64,000 nt of DNA from Rhabditoides inermis (Eukaryota; Nematoda; Chromadorea; Rhabditida; Rhabditidae), in assembly GCA_963966185.1 (NCBI GenBank), contig CAWZYM010000148.1, forward strand, positions 173,501 through 237,500. Direction: 5' to 3'. This document shows, piece by piece, positions 24,933-42,422 of the stretch. The notes below the pieces were generated by a model. The model saw nothing but the letters and a program-made list of their open reading frames with translations. It did not search any database and had not been told where the DNA came from. The position numbers and the translations under genes are program-made. Position 1 is the first letter of the stretch, and each line of letters opens with the position of its first letter.

Positions 24933-26404
24933 CTTACATAGACACATCTTCCATTGCCGGGTATCTTTGTGTCCCATCCGAAGTCGACGGGCGTTCCATC
25001 TGTGTTCTCCCATGTTCCGTTCACACTGTGGATACCCAGCCACAGAGCGCGGTCTTCCGAGAAGTCTGAAGGCGACTCGTAACTATATGCAATGCTCGAG
25101 ACAAATATAATGATGATATAAGTTGGCTGTTAGCTTGGCGAGAATACGATGGTGATAGATTTATGAATGGAGAGTAGAAAGGGGGTGCAGAGAACTGACC
25201 CTCGAGTAGCGCGTAGACCTCCGCATCGTTGTGAATCGAGGCCAGATGTCCGCCCTCCCACTCACACGTCTTCTCCGCATCCGCGAACGTCAGAGGATAC
25301 TGCGTGTACTGCAAACGAGGAGTGGGTGGGCGGGGCATGAGTGGGCGGGACCGGATAACTCACCTTGTAGCAGTCCCCAGTCTCTGAGAGATAGGTCCAT
25401 CCCTCCGGACAGATATCAAACGAGCACACGTAAATTTGCTCCTTCTGAAATCAATGAATCGATCGATATGCAAATATCAATAATCAATGCACCTTGCAAT
25501 CATCGGCAGCCCATGTTCCGTTGGGGAAGAATGTCACGCAGAATCCATTCGTACCAGCTGGCTGGCCTGAAAAAAAAGAGAAATCATCATTTTGTCCGAT
25601 TGTCTTATCTTCTTATCTAATCAAATCATGCTATCACGATGACGTCGGGATGTTTCGTATATATCACTACTCATTATCAGTGGTGTCTGTTTGAAACAGA
25701 TAAGTGACGATACGAAGATGTCTCACCAGGCGTCCACTTTTCGTATGCTGTGCTCTGGAAGTCTGTCCACATCCACTTTCCGATCGCATAGAAGCCGCCC
25801 ACCCACACATGCGAGACGGGGGTCGAAGCGTTCGCCAGGGCTTCTGTAGACAACATGATGCTTGGGACACTCACAACTCTTCCTCTAGATACTATCCACT
25901 TTTCACACAGAATAAAAAAACGTTAGGCTGTCAAATAACGTCGATGCAATCTGTCCAGAGCAGTCTTTGCGCTCGCTAAAAGGCATGATCACTGTCTCTC
26001 TCCCAGTTCTCTCTTCCTCTCCCTCCCTCTCTCCCTCCCTCTCTTCCTCCCTCTCTCCCTCACTCTCCCTCTCTTCCTCCCTCTCTCCCTCCCCCTCCTC
26101 CTCCTCACTGACGTATGAGGAACATGTTGTCGAATGCGTTCTTGCTTGCCGCGAGTCTTCCACCACGAGCCCCGCAGATCTCCTGCGCAGTCACGAAGTC
26201 CATTCCCACCCTGCTGATCTGAACACTTTTAATCGGTGATATGATATGATGATATGATAGGTGCGTGTTATGGTTTACTAACTGTTTACCACCAGACTGA
26301 TTTGGATGACTGACCGTGATGCACTGTTTCTGTGAGGGGTAGACGGTGGCGTCATAGGGGCATATCGACGCGACTGCCGGGAGGAGCAGCAGGAGAAGGA
26401 GCAT
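24776..26404 (-). CDS. secreted protein with two C-type lectin domains
   Basis: Extracellular lectin-like protein of the large nematode CLEC family, often tied to gut or immune functions. Exons: 26315-26404, 26113-26218, 25727-25843, 25493-25566, 25364-25444, 25200-25308, 24938-25065, 24776-24880; 269 residues. A signal peptide ([13 protein letters not shown]) precedes domain 1 (TAQEICGARGGRLA, VWVGGF, WTAADDC-like end WAADDCK) and domain 2 (GWTYLSETGDCYK, GGHLASIHNDAEV, LWLGIH, WLSSDCTQKHDSICK). The Cys pattern of both domains is intact. The usual sugar-contact EPN/QPD motif is not seen (domain 1 has GQPAG), so classical calcium-dependent sugar binding is doubtful. The C-terminus is a short basic tail. 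A TATATAAGG lies 57 bases upstream of the ATG and AATAAA 77 bases past the stop. Confidence 0.92.
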
Positions 26405-26460
26405 GGAGACACACTGACAGACCGACAGATTGTGAGTCGCTACGGAAACCAGTGATATCA

Positions 26461-26469
26461 CCTTATATA
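26461..26469 (-). promoter_or_regulatory. TATA box of the C-type lectin gene
   Basis: TATATAAGG on the - strand 57 bases upstream of the start codon. The opposite-strand membrane-protein gene starts about 650 bp away, so this interval may be a divergent promoter region. Confidence 0.45.
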
Positions 26470-27059
26470 TCATCAACTCCTGATAAGTGGCGATAACGTC
26501 ATCTCGAGATAGCAGCGCTGCGAGATTTTGACCGATCAACTTCAAGTTATCGAAATGCGAACACTATTGTGAGAGGTGTTACAAAGCGTAAAAAGTTGTA
26601 CGCACGGCAACGTCACATACCGACAAACATTGAAAAAACGATACCTCAACCAATTTCCATCTTTGATAAAAGCGCTGATAAATAACAGTTGCATCATTGT
26701 TCGGGAAAAACGACGTTGAATTGTATGCCTTCGTATCATGTCTGTCGAATCTCAACATGGCGAGAATAGATATTCGAGGAGAGTGACGGTCCCGCGACAA
26801 GGCTCCGCGACAAGGCGGGTTGGAGCATTCTACGTGGTTGGATTATCTGAAGGAACTTCTGGCGCTATGCTATAGGGACATAATCGAGGCTGAATGGAAT
26901 CAATTGGAACGAGGAACGCCCGAAAAATGGGACGATTTCAGTAACAGCGCCGTGCAAATGTCACACTCACTACGTGTGAATCCATCTTGGAATCTTGGAA
27001 TCCCGCACGGCAACTCGTCATTACTTACTCGTTCACCTCTTGCGTGCGGTTGCGCGATC

Positions 27060-28927
<1,868 letters not shown>

Positions 28928-29184
28928 GGGGGGAGGGAGGGGACACGCACTCACCACTACTCGCATTGGACACATAAAGATAAACAGATTCGAATGGATT
29001 TATTTATCGTGTTGTGTACCCGTTGTAATTTGTTTTTTTTTAACTGTTTTTGTATAGTGATGGTGTTTGGGACTTGAAGCATTCAACACCCCTTCTCACT
29101 CACCCTGTATCTTATGATAGTTTATACGGTTTTTAAGAACACGTGAAATACGATAATGTAAAGAGAGAGATGGTGACAAGATAC

Positions 29185-29190
29185 AATAAA
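29185..29190 (+). terminator. possible polyadenylation signal of the PPxY membrane-protein gene
   Basis: AATAAA on the + strand 258 bases after the stop codon. It falls at the edge of the antisense LINE fragment, so it may be fortuitous. Confidence 0.3.
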
Positions 29191-29199
29191 ACGAATCTC

Positions 29200-29910
29200 A
29201 CAAGTGGAGCTGCTGTATACTAAAAGCAGCGGGGACGCCGGGGCCTGATCAGAGACATACTGAGGAATGAAAGAAAAGAATTTACAACTTCGCACATTCC
29301 AAACGCGCTCTCTAACTGTTAGCCTAGACCTGGGAGCGACAAGTTTGGGAGCACCGAATCTATCAGTCATGAAATGGAAGAAACTGTTTTTGTCAACCTC
29401 CACGAAGCCATACAAAACCTTGTAAAGTATCACGATGTCGTTGACCTGGCGACGCTGCTCGAGAGAATGCAGACGAAGTGCCTGGTTGCGCTGGTCGGCC
29501 GAAGCCTTGTACCCGTGTGACGTAGTTCTGCACGCGTTCGAGTAGGATGGTCGATGCCCGGTCAGATGGATTGAAGACGCACGTACCGTACTCCAAGAGA
29601 GAACGAAGGTACGTGGTGTAGATGTCGATAAGCATCTGACGGTCAGCGGAGATGATGGAACGGAAAATGGTGTACGCCCGGTTGTACGCCTTTGAGTAGA
29701 TGATGCGGCAATGTTTGGAAAATTGTAGGTCTGAGGTTATGGTGAACCCCAGATCGACAACCTCGCCGACACCTTCGATCGTAGTGGTGCTGATACTGTT
29801 GCCGTGGATTTTTCTTGCCGATGTACAGGGTTTTGGTGTTGTGAGCAGCGAGAGGGAGCTGCCACTTGTGAGGTCCGCTCGGCACCGCCGATTCCTTCGG
29901 CTACACATCT
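29200..29910 (-). mobile_element. 5'-truncated non-LTR retrotransposon (LINE) fragment
   Basis: The - strand frame 29393-29908 encodes the C-terminal part of a LINE reverse transcriptase: the LGF...SDLQFSKH block, YRAYTIFRSI-like helix, and YLRSLLEYGTCVFNPS followed by ERVQNYVTR. After a frame change near 29440 the reading continues as RQVNDIVILYKVLYG and RSCKFFSF, the usual end of such proteins. The catalytic YADD region and everything 5' of it are absent. The frame break shows a dead copy; it lies tail-to-tail behind the PPxY membrane-protein gene. Subfamily (CR1- or jockey-like) not decided. Confidence 0.85.
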
Positions 29911-30175
29911 ACAACAACATATTCTTCACATATTATCACAACGTCAAAAGTCATGATAGACTTGAAGCCTCCGGCATGCACTCGCCGTAATCAGCAGATA
30001 CATGAGAAGAGTGAGTGTCTGGCTAGATTCACCTCTCCCCTGCTTCTGTTTCACATTTGCTGGGCAAACTGGCAAGGCTCACTTCGCTCCTTGTTTACAT
30101 GTCCTTGTTCTCATTTGTCATGTTGTCAAAACTATTCGCCGCCCGTTTTCCCGCGTCTTACAAAGTATGTTTCGA

Positions 30176-30248
30176 GGTCTCATGGTGTAGTGGTTATCAC
30201 GTCTGCTTTACACGCAGAAGGTCGCCGGTTCGATCCCGGCTGGGATCA
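30176..30248 (+). tRNA. tRNA-Val(TAC): tRNA-Val (anticodon TAC)
   Basis: A 73-nt cloverleaf: acceptor GGTCTCA pairs TGGGATC (with G-T pairs), D-loop AGTGGTTA, anticodon stem TCTGC/GCAGA around loop TTTACAC, and T-arm CCGGTTCGATCCCGG. CCA is not encoded. A TTTT follows at 30253. An identical copy lies on the - strand at 53231-53303. Confidence 0.95.
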
Positions 30249-30645
30249 GTTGTTTTGCTGTATTTGCTCTGATTGTAAAAATTATGTAGTATACCATTTG
30301 CCTATTACTCGTTTAAATTTTTCACAAGTTCACTGCAAACATCTTCGACGCGAATGACTCAGCTTGTGTTTTGTGTTTGTGTTTCATTGTTTCATTGCTC
30401 AGAAAGTCGCGTCTCTTGTACTTGTTCAACGAAAAATGTTTTCATTTTGGAATACAACAATACAACATTACGAATATGCATAGTGAATTATTAGGCCATG
30501 AGAAAACGATACAAAGAATTGTCATACTTATAGCTAATTTAAAAACAGTGCATATAAGCATGGAAAAACGGAATGAATGAAAACATGGAATGGAAAGTTG
30601 TGTCTTGTCTAGCGTAGGCGATTATTCCACCTTACTACAAACTCC

Positions 30646-33600
30646 TTACTGCTTCTTGTAACAGTAGCCTCCACTGGCATAGTAGCCATAGCAGCACTGC
30701 GGACGATCAATCTAAAAATGATGTACAGTATCCCTAACTCCTCTAGTACAGCATCCCCAGCACCGACTACCGTACCTGAGTGTCCATCGCGGGCGACTGA
30801 CTCAGTCGTCCGTTCTTCCAATTCATGTGAATGGTGAGAAGGTTTGTGGGGCAGATGTAGTTGAAACGTCTGAAACAAAAACAAGTATGGTGAAAAGGTG
30901 CTTTATTTGTATGTTATTTTTATCTTATAAATAATAACTGTTTTACCCACTTTTCGCACATTCCACTGGGCACAGCCTGTCGCTTCTGGCGGGCGAAGCC
31001 AGGGAAAGAGGCTGGAAAACATGATACGTGTTACATTTTACAGTATAAACTATTGAAAGAGTGGCCATGTTGCATGCACTTCAGAGCGACTCACCCTCGC
31101 TCTCTCCTTCCACTGTCTCCACGAGAGGAGAAGCCGGCTCCGATCCAGTCTCCTCCGCCTCAAACAACAAGGAATGTAAATAGAAATTTTCGGAATGTAA
31201 ATAGAACGTTGGAATTCCGCGGATCGTTCGATAATCGATAGCTCCTCACCTGTCTCACGTGTCTGGTGTGTCTCTGGAGGGGCAGCGGACCTGCAATGCA
31301 AAGATAAAGGGAGGACGAAAAAGGGAAGGGGTTATGGATAGACCACAATGTTATACTGGAGGGAAAGGTTATGCGATAGTATAAGGTCCGATGTCATCCA
31401 CTCGCGATAGTGCGCCCATGTCGGAAAGTGGTTAGTCCGCCTCCTGATCCCTCGCACACACTGCGCACCCCTACTCCGACTCCTGGACAGAGCCTGTCGG
31501 GTGCAGTTGGCTCTCCTCTGTATGGGCAGTCTCGGCCGGCGGAAGGAGGGAGGGGGAGAGGGAGGCATCGCAGGGTGCACCGCTACTGCACCACCAAATC
31601 ACAACGGCGTATTTGATTTATTAAGAAGTTTTCTTCGATTTGAATTGTAATACTAGACGAAAAAGAGAACAGTAATATAGTTCTTGCTTGTTCTCTTTCT
31701 CACCGTTTGTGTTGACCCCGTGTATGTTGTAGTCATAACTGCGGGGAGTAGCCGCGTTCGGGGCTGCCGGAGCACCGAAATCCAACTGCAACACATTCAT
31801 TTTCATCGGGTTAAGCCAAACAACAGTCTATTACAGTCGTATACTGAAAACAGTATTATACATCGTCCGTGAAACGTAACAACTGGTGGAACGTACCTTG
31901 CCCATCATATCGCAGGGGAGCAGTATCCTTCCCTTGCACAGCTGTCCCTCTTCCTTCTTGTGCGCGCACACCTGAGTGTTGCAGGCCTGCGCCTCCCAGC
32001 GATAGCCACTGCAAAGGGTGCGATACGTTTCAAGTGAATACATTTGATAGTGATACGAATCCAATCCAAGTGGCTCAAGATTGCCCATCACGGCGAACTA
32101 ATCGCATTCACGCTTACAAGGAGTGTCGTTTAGGTCACAGAAGCCGATGGTGACCAAACTGATATCAGATATACCCTAGGAGGTCACTAGTCGAAAACCG
32201 TTTTCAAATCCACAGGACCGGCCATACGTTTCGAGATATTAACGTTTCAAATTTTGAAGCTAAACCGTGTGGATTGCTATTGCGGCTTGTCACTCCATTC
32301 GCGCGAGCTGTGAAACAGCGGCGGTGGCCTAGTGCCCTAGTGGATAGAGCGGCCGTCTGTCAAGCGGCAGGTAAGGGTTCGCTCACCGGTTATGTTTTTC
32401 ATTTTGCCGACACTTTCCGGACTTACTTTTTGGTGAATATTGGGCAGTTGGTAGAAAACTCCTATCATCTTCTTTTTTTCAAATCGAACGGTCATATGTC
32501 TTGTTGAGGGCTCATTACAAAATGTTTGCGTTCTTTAAACTTCATTTTCAAAAATTTCGATAAATTTTACCGACGAAGGTTTTCACATGATCCCCTCACC
32601 ATGCGTGACTCGAACCATTCGAACAAAAAAGTACAAGTTCGGAGAGAATCGGTAAAATGAAAAGCATATGCGGAGAGCGAACCCACACCCTACCACTTGA
32701 CAGACGGCCGCTCTATCTACTATGCCACCGCCGCTGTTTCACAGCTCGCGCGAATGGAGTGACAGACCGCAAAAGAAATCCACACGGTTTCGCTTCAAAA
32801 TTTGAAACGTAAATATCTTGAAACGTATGGCCGGTCCTGTGGATTTGAAAACGGTTTTCGACTAGTGACCTCCTAGGGTATCTCTGATATCAATTTGGTC
32901 ACCATCGGCTTCTGTGACCTAAACGACACTCCTTGTTAGTGTGAAACGTATGGTGATTGATACTTTCGGATGTCGGATGTCTGGAGCAGAAAAGAGAGAG
33001 GGGCGACTCACTAGCACTTTCCGTTTCCTCCGTAGCAGGCGCGGACTCGCTTCCTCCTGCCACAGCCACCGCAGGGCTCTGTGCAGCCCGACCAGCCACC
33101 CCACGCACCCCACGAACCAGTCACGGAGGAACGCTGCAAGGGAACACCTCTCTCTCCCTCTCTATCCCCCCCTCTCTCCCTCTCTCTCTCTCTCTCTCCC
33201 CTCACAGTAGTGGCAGGTGCGGGAGCGGCGGTCTGTCTGGTAGTCGTGGTGGCTCGGGTAGTGGTCGGTGCGGGAGTGGGACGCACGACTACTGGGCTGC
33301 CCACTGAAAACACTAATAAGATTTTGAGAGTTTATGTTTCTAACTCTATTACTGGTTGCAATGTTTCGCTGTTGTATTCGTTATCGCTACTCCTGCTAAT
33401 ATGTTCCGATCGCCATGTAAGATGATATACGTTTCATTTTCAAGTAATAAACCACAGTTTGTAGAGATATGCAATTCTCAGAACGTATTTTATTCAAAGT
33501 CATATCTTACTAATGAAGTCAATTCCTCACCACTCCTATATTTGACGACGAATCCATGCCATCCAATCTGCTGTTCAGCGTGTCCATTGAAGATGAGAAT

Positions 33601-33737
33601 CTCCAATATCGATTTATTGATTGGATATCAATCAAATCTTCCTACCGTATCGTCTCCCTGGCTGGTCATAGGAGTAGTCGGCACGTCGCAGCAAAGACGA
33701 GCGCCTAGAGAGAGGAGGGTTAGGGAGAGAAGAGTGT

Positions 33738-33793
<56 letters not shown>

Positions 33794-34097
33794 AGAGGGG
33801 TCGCGTACCGGTGGCGATCTTTTCTTTTCCGTTCTTCACCTCCACGTAGCTCTTACACGCATCATAGCACGTGAACGACATCTTCTCGAAAGTCAACTCG
33901 ACGCGCGCTCCATTGTGAGACTGAAAAATATTTTTATTAGTAACTTGAGTACATTGAATTTCATGTCTTTGCCAATGGTCATTTACATACCTTGATCCTC
34001 CAGACACAATGCGTGTTGGGATAGACGGGTCCGGATGTGAGAGTCTTCGGAGTGTCCGTAGCGATCAGGTCAGAGCCGCACGAGGCTGCAAAGGAGT

Positions 34098-34143
<46 letters not shown>

Positions 34144-34816
34144 TCTCTCCCCCACTCACAGTACTCCACTTGGTCGCACAGTCTTCCCCCGAATCCGGCG
34201 GGGCATCTGCACTGCTGGCAGTTGTTCGGATCTGTGTAGCCCCCATTCTGACACGACAGCACAAGAGAGCACACTCCTGCAATCGTTAGTATTGGTCTAC
34301 TTACCTGTATGTACGCTATTCTAGTTATACATTCGCCCCTACACACTTTGATTTTAGTATTTCTTTTCTTACAAAAACGTCATTTCGATATTCATTGAGT
34401 GTATCTTCTCTGTTTCATGGTGTCATCTACCCACCCTTGCAGTATCTCATGTTGATCATCTTGGCATCCTTGAATGATATGCCGTCTCTCTGTCCCATCG
34501 TCTGCTGGAAGCGCCAGTCACGCGCCTGGATCGTGTCACTGCAAACAACAGAGTTATGTTTTATTTCAATTGTTTAGCTAATGTTACGTCTCACCTCGTA
34601 CGTGCATGATCATGTTTCTGATTCCGAATAAATATTTGATTTGTGATGTTCGGTTTTTGATTATATAAGTTGTATAACCCACGTGTTGTAGTCGAGGGAG
34701 AAGCTCTTTGGCCCGTAGTGCATTACTGATCCCAGATCGTACGGCTGACCCATGTTGTCGCTGTTCTTGGACGAACGCTTCTCGAAGTTACCCTCGGTTC
34801 CCTGGAAAGAAGGAGT

Positions 34817-34867
<51 letters not shown>

Positions 34868-36052
34868 GGACCGCTCACCCTTATGATCCTGTCTGTCTTG
34901 ATCATGACGTACTGGTCCCTGTCGTCCCTGCTCTGCTCGTGCCACAGCCCCAGTGCGTGCAGGGCCTCGTGCGCCACAATGCCCAGCTGAAACAACACGT
35001 ACAACGGCAGTAAGGTACAGTGGTCAGTGTCATCAAACGCAATTCCCAAGTGTTTCGAAGGGATACCAAGGCACTCCGAAGAGTTCGGAAATGTTTTGGA
35101 GAGGCTGCTCGCATCTTTTTCATCCCATGCCGTTCATCCCATGCCATCCGCTCTACTCACGTGGTCGCACCCGTATCCGATCGACACCTGCTGGCTGCCT
35201 CCGACCTTGCCCACATTCGACCAGCACCCACTGCCACGGATGAACGTCAGACCGTCCCTGCAACCAGTTGTTTACTTGTTTATGAATCTTGTTCATTTGC
35301 TTGCATATCGCATAGCATTCCTTCATCAGTTGTTTTGCAAATGTTTTCTTCAATAACCTCACAACTTACAATCACAAGGTTTCTACACCGTAACTGTAAC
35401 TTACTTCTTTCTAATACATATCCATATTCATGATCCAGTCTGTTCTCACCTGTCGGGTCCGTTCTCGCGGAATCGCATGCATGTCTCCCTCTCGATGTGA
35501 GTGAGAGCACGACGGATCAGAGTCTGCCAGGTAGCTGCAACAGAACCAAGTAAGTCCTTCTCTAACACACACTCTTATTGTTTCGTTTCTCAATGAATTC
35601 AAAGCTCAATGAGTCTCTGAAAATGGACTTTGGTTTCCCCCAGGACTCACAGTCACTCCACGCGAACTTGTATGATATGGTGAGGTTCGGCCAGAATGAG
35701 TTGGCAGTCGGCTGCGCCTGGCGCTTCCCGCGAGTGTCTGCAATCATAGAGTACAAGTCGTTATCCATTTAATGACGTAAATACGTTTCACTGAATCAAT
35801 GTAACGTTTTCTGCAGTCTACAGGTAAAGTATGAAAATAAAAAGTTCCAGATTCCCACGTAAAATTAGTATGCGTACACTTATCAACTTGGTAATATGAA
35901 AGAACAGTATTGTACTGGCTCGTCGATCTATTCCCTCTCCCCACTGACGGCTCTCAGCGAGTAGTGTCTCAGCCTGCGGGAGGGTGAGGATGATGTCATT
36001 CTCGAACAGCTCCGACCAGTACTTGCGGTTCACGCTAGCCTGAAACATTAAA

Positions 36053-36093
<41 letters not shown>

Positions 36094-36473
36094 AATAAGA
36101 TGATAGCTTCTAACTTATACAGAGATTCATCGATCCGCAGTTGCCATAGATTACTCATTACTACAGTACCTCGGTTCCATCGCTGAACGACGCCTGCGCA
36201 GCCTCCGCATAGACGACGTTGGGGTCCTGAAACGAATCCCGGATTACTATATGTAGTCTGAGAGACACCCACGTAGTCATGTCCGTACTTCTGCGCGCTT
36301 CTTCTGTAGAACTGTCCGAGCAGATCCCGCACTTGAGCGTACTCGATAGAGGGGTCCGAAGCGAATAGCGACTGAAAGTAAAACAGTTGTGGATGAGTGC
36401 CGAGACATAGATATCTCACTTCGGCCGCTATAGTACCCGCGCACAGTAGCGCTATGAAGCTCGCTCGAAGCAT
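30646..36473 (-). CDS. astacin metalloprotease with EGF, CUB and TSP1 domains (NAS family)
   Basis: Secreted zinc protease of the nematode NAS subgroup with CUB and TSP1 domains (the nas-35/dpy-31 type, which processes cuticle collagens). Exons: 36420-36473, 36273-36371, 36170-36226, 35916-36039, 35651-35737, 35450-35534, 35161-35257, 34879-34986, 34683-34801, 34435-34538, 34160-34276, 33991-34085, 33809-33920, 33646-33704, 33531-33600, 33206-33303, 33012-33133, 31897-32008, 31704-31785, 31475-31585, 31250-31290, 31095-31158, 30951-31011, 30776-30869, 30646-30711; 745 residues. Signal peptide, propeptide ending at furin site RGKRQ (about 114), zinc motif [12 protein letters not shown] (207), Met-turn SVMHYG (262), EGF-like (311-350), CUB (351-462), Thr/Pro linker, TSP1 ([10 protein letters not shown], 502), then a basic/acidic tail with a second RQKRQ site and a Cys-rich end. 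An acceptor abuts the ATG. Exon 35916-36039 end and exons 31095-31585 are least certain. Confidence 0.9.
32320..32389 (+). pseudogene. tRNA-Asp-like unit, left arm of fold-back element
   Basis: Anticodon arm GCCGT-CTGTCAA-GCGGC forms five pairs and puts GTC at the anticodon. Box B-like GGTTCGCTCACC follows, then TTTTT at 32394. A CTAGTG duplication disturbs the D-arm. Confidence 0.65.
32665..32733 (-). pseudogene. tRNA-Asp-like unit, right arm of fold-back element
   Basis: Inverted partner of the unit at 32320. It lacks the D-arm duplication, keeps the CTGTCAA loop, and has a T-arm GTGGG-TTCGCTC-TCCGC with five pairs counting wobbles, followed by TTTT. Divergence from the left copy suggests both arms are evolving separately or under RNA constraint. 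Confidence 0.65.
33739..33791. repeat. (GA)n microsatellite in astacin intron
   Basis: GA dinucleotides of about 50 bp. Similar tracts occupy other introns of the same gene at 34099-34140, 34816-34863 and 36057-36090, in both orientations, so there is no consistent strand preference. Confidence 0.95.
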
Positions 36474-38038
36474 CTGAAAGCAGAATAAGGAAAACCGAGA
36501 AGAAAAACCAGGGAACAGGGTAACAGGGATACAGCGCGCGAACGGATTACGGTATCCGCTCCGCACAGCCAATGAGAAACGGCGTACAAGAGAGAATGAA
36601 AAGTGAGAAGTTTCTCATCGCTGCGGGCACAATCTGGCGAGATCTCCAGACGTCTGACATCTCATCTCGCGAAAAAGGGGAAGCCGAATTACGGTCGCGC
36701 GCTTCGTTTTTATACGCGGCTGCGGTGATGATTTGACGAGAGGAGGACACTTGTCCATCCTTGCACTTTCCAGAGAGCCTGTCTAGGGCGGACAAAGCTG
36801 TCAGGTCAATTCCCAGCCGCCACGTCAAGATTGACGACGACGATCTTGAGGCGAGTTGGACCTTCTGGTCCGACCTTTCACCAAAATTGGGATGACGAGA
36901 TTCAAAAATGAGGCCGGCGATGATCTCAAGGCGGCCATCTCGTGTCATCGGCGATTTGAGTGACATGCGAGTCACGAGTTATATAGCAGAATCGAGAGAG
37001 AAGAAAGTGCACATCGCTACCGTTAGGAAAGGAAAACGAGCATGTGAGTGAGGAAGAACAAGATGTTTTAGCGATTGAACCAAGCAGTTGGCTATGCAAA
37101 TATCATTTTTCCCTCTCCTTTTTCCTGAATATAGGTCTCGCGCCCTTTTCACTCACGGCCCATCTCCTCTTTATTGTCATAGCCATTTTTCGCCGCCGGA
37201 CACTCACTTTTTACACGGACACAGGTGACTCACACAAAAACCCGCGAACGCACGCACATTTTTCTCATGATGCGTCTCTGATTTCTAATCACATTAGTGC
37301 GCGAAACAGGACAGTGTGAGACATGCCAAAACAATTAAAATTCGTCCACTCATTGAAAGAAGTGTGTCAGCCTGCAAATATCAAAAGAGGACCGCTCGGG
37401 AATATTGAAGGAAGGAATGCGAGATGGAGAAGAGACAGTAAATGGTGGCCAGCATTCGACGGACTCTCACTTTACCGCCGCTATCATCCTCTTAGAAACA
37501 TATAAGACGGAATCAAAAGTTCAGAATAGATGACTAGTGGTTCTACAACGCAGTCAGAAACTAGAATTCAACTATAGAGACAACAGTTCAACTACAGTGA
37601 AACACTCACATCAGTGAATCTCATTGAAACCGGAAGAGGGGGAAGTGAAAGGGATAGGTTGCACTGTGCTCGAGGGTGTCTCTTCCATCTCTCGCTTTCC
37701 ACTAATTTGTACCGGTTCGATCTTTCTTCTCCACTTCTCCTCTCGAACCCACTGATCCAAATCGTCAAATTCCCAAACGAGGTCAAGAAAACCGTGTACT
37801 ATGCTACACCAAACACCAAACACAAGTCGCAAATTCCAATCTACACACGTGACCATGATACCAACAACAATCTTTATTAGAAATGTATCACGGTGATAAA
37901 AAACAACAGTGGCATAGAAAAAAAACAATAAGAATCACGCAAGAACACAATCCGCGATAGACTAACTTGCAAACCGGAAGCAATAGAATAACAAGAACAA
38001 TGGGAGGAAAGGTCTACAGTATTCATGCTACTGTATGC
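36474..38038. other. intergenic region between astacin and PheRS genes
   Basis: No recognised coding exon. A TATAAAA on the - strand at 36708-36714 could start the astacin primary transcript, leaving an outron of about 200 bases before the acceptor at the ATG. A 60-codon + frame at 37323 (starting ATGCCAAAACAA) has no recognisable family. AATAAA of the PheRS gene lies at 37873-37878. Confidence 0.5.
37873..37878 (-). terminator. polyadenylation signal of the PheRS alpha gene
   Basis: TTTATT on the + strand (AATAAA on the gene strand), 161 bases past the stop codon. Confidence 0.55.
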
Positions 38039-41573
<3,535 letters not shown>

Positions 41574-42417
41574 TCAATAGTTCCTAATATCTGGAAATTT
41601 ACAATTACAACTATACTCTTTAAATTCAACGAAAATTGCGCAAACAATTGAACTCGCCGAGAATCAGTGACAATTTAGATATTCGCGTCTCTTTTACAAC
41701 TGCACTATCAGACACTTTTTTCAATAGCTCACTTTTTTCAACATTAAAAATAAGTTATATGTTATTATAAATATTATCCTGATTAAAGGATGTATCCGGG
41801 CAACATTTGTTCATGCCATAGTTTTTGCTTTAAAAGATGACTTTCATAATGGCTAGAAACACCTACTAGATGAAAAGTTCTGAAAATTTGTTTGAAATGA
41901 ATTTTTGCCGAAAATACAGGTTTAGTCCACATTGGAGTTAGGCTATAACTAGCTGAAAAATGAAGTTTTCAAAAATCGGTCAACGCAGTTCCGGGGAACT
42001 CTCAGAAGCATTGCAATGACCAATTGAACACATTTCGATATCTTTTGAAATAACAGAGATATTGCGACTTGAAAGACGTCCCAGGGACTTCGTGGCGGGA
42101 CCAATTTTTATTGCTCGTAGTCATCCTTTAAGATAAAAAAGGTTAGAAATTCTATCATATATACACATCAGTTCATGACCTCAAGCTCTATTGTCCCACA
42201 CCATTCTTCATTGTAATTTCTCCTCGACTTACTCAATCAATGTCAGTATTTTTTTCATCGACCTTTTTATAGTTTCTTTATTCATAACGAGTTAGTTAGG
42301 CGAACTATAAAAACCAGCACTTCTCACTTATTCACATCACGTCATTATTCAGGCGCTGGAATTTTCATTCCTCCCGATCCCCATACTTTCTGCATTCCAG
42401 GTGCATAGGTGATTCAT
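41574..42417. other. intergenic DNA upstream of PheRS with TTAA-type element
   Basis: No gene recognised. It contains the short inverted-repeat element at 41783-42131 and AT-rich flanks, and ends at the LTR retrotransposon target site TCATC. Confidence 0.6.
41783..42131. mobile_element. candidate TTAA-flanked MITE (piggyBac-like)
   Basis: The 349-bp segment begins TTAAAGGATG and ends with its exact reverse complement CATCCTTTAA. Reading TTAA as the target duplication leaves inverted termini of six bases (AGGATG). The inside has no open frame. TTAA targets are typical of piggyBac elements. Ten matching bases alone are modest support. Confidence 0.5.
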
Positions 42418-42422
42418 TCATC
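42418..42422 (+). repeat. target-site duplication TCATC (left)
   Basis: TCATC directly precedes the 5' LTR and recurs directly after the 3' LTR at 52841-52845, showing a single integration of the whole element. Confidence 0.9.

Larger units (their letters stand above)
32117..32935. mobile_element. fold-back DNA transposon with tRNA-like units, copy 2
   Basis: An 819-bp element with terminal inverted repeats starting CAAGGAGTGTCGTTTAGGTC, flanked by TTA at 32114-32116 and 32936-32938. The arms extend about 280 bp and include CCGGCCATACGTTTC and an inverted pair of tRNA-like units. It lies within the intron that splits the TSP1 domain of the astacin gene. Its first 14 bases differ by one base from those of the element at 21136-21821. 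No transposase is encoded. Confidence 0.87.

Noticed and set aside
29122..29433. Independent 103-codon - strand gene
   Set aside because: Its second half continues the C-terminus of the LINE reverse transcriptase in another frame; the remainder is low-support.
37323..37505. 60-codon + frame starting at a good ATG
   Set aside because: No recognised family, no splice partners, and the downstream sequence shows no coding continuation.
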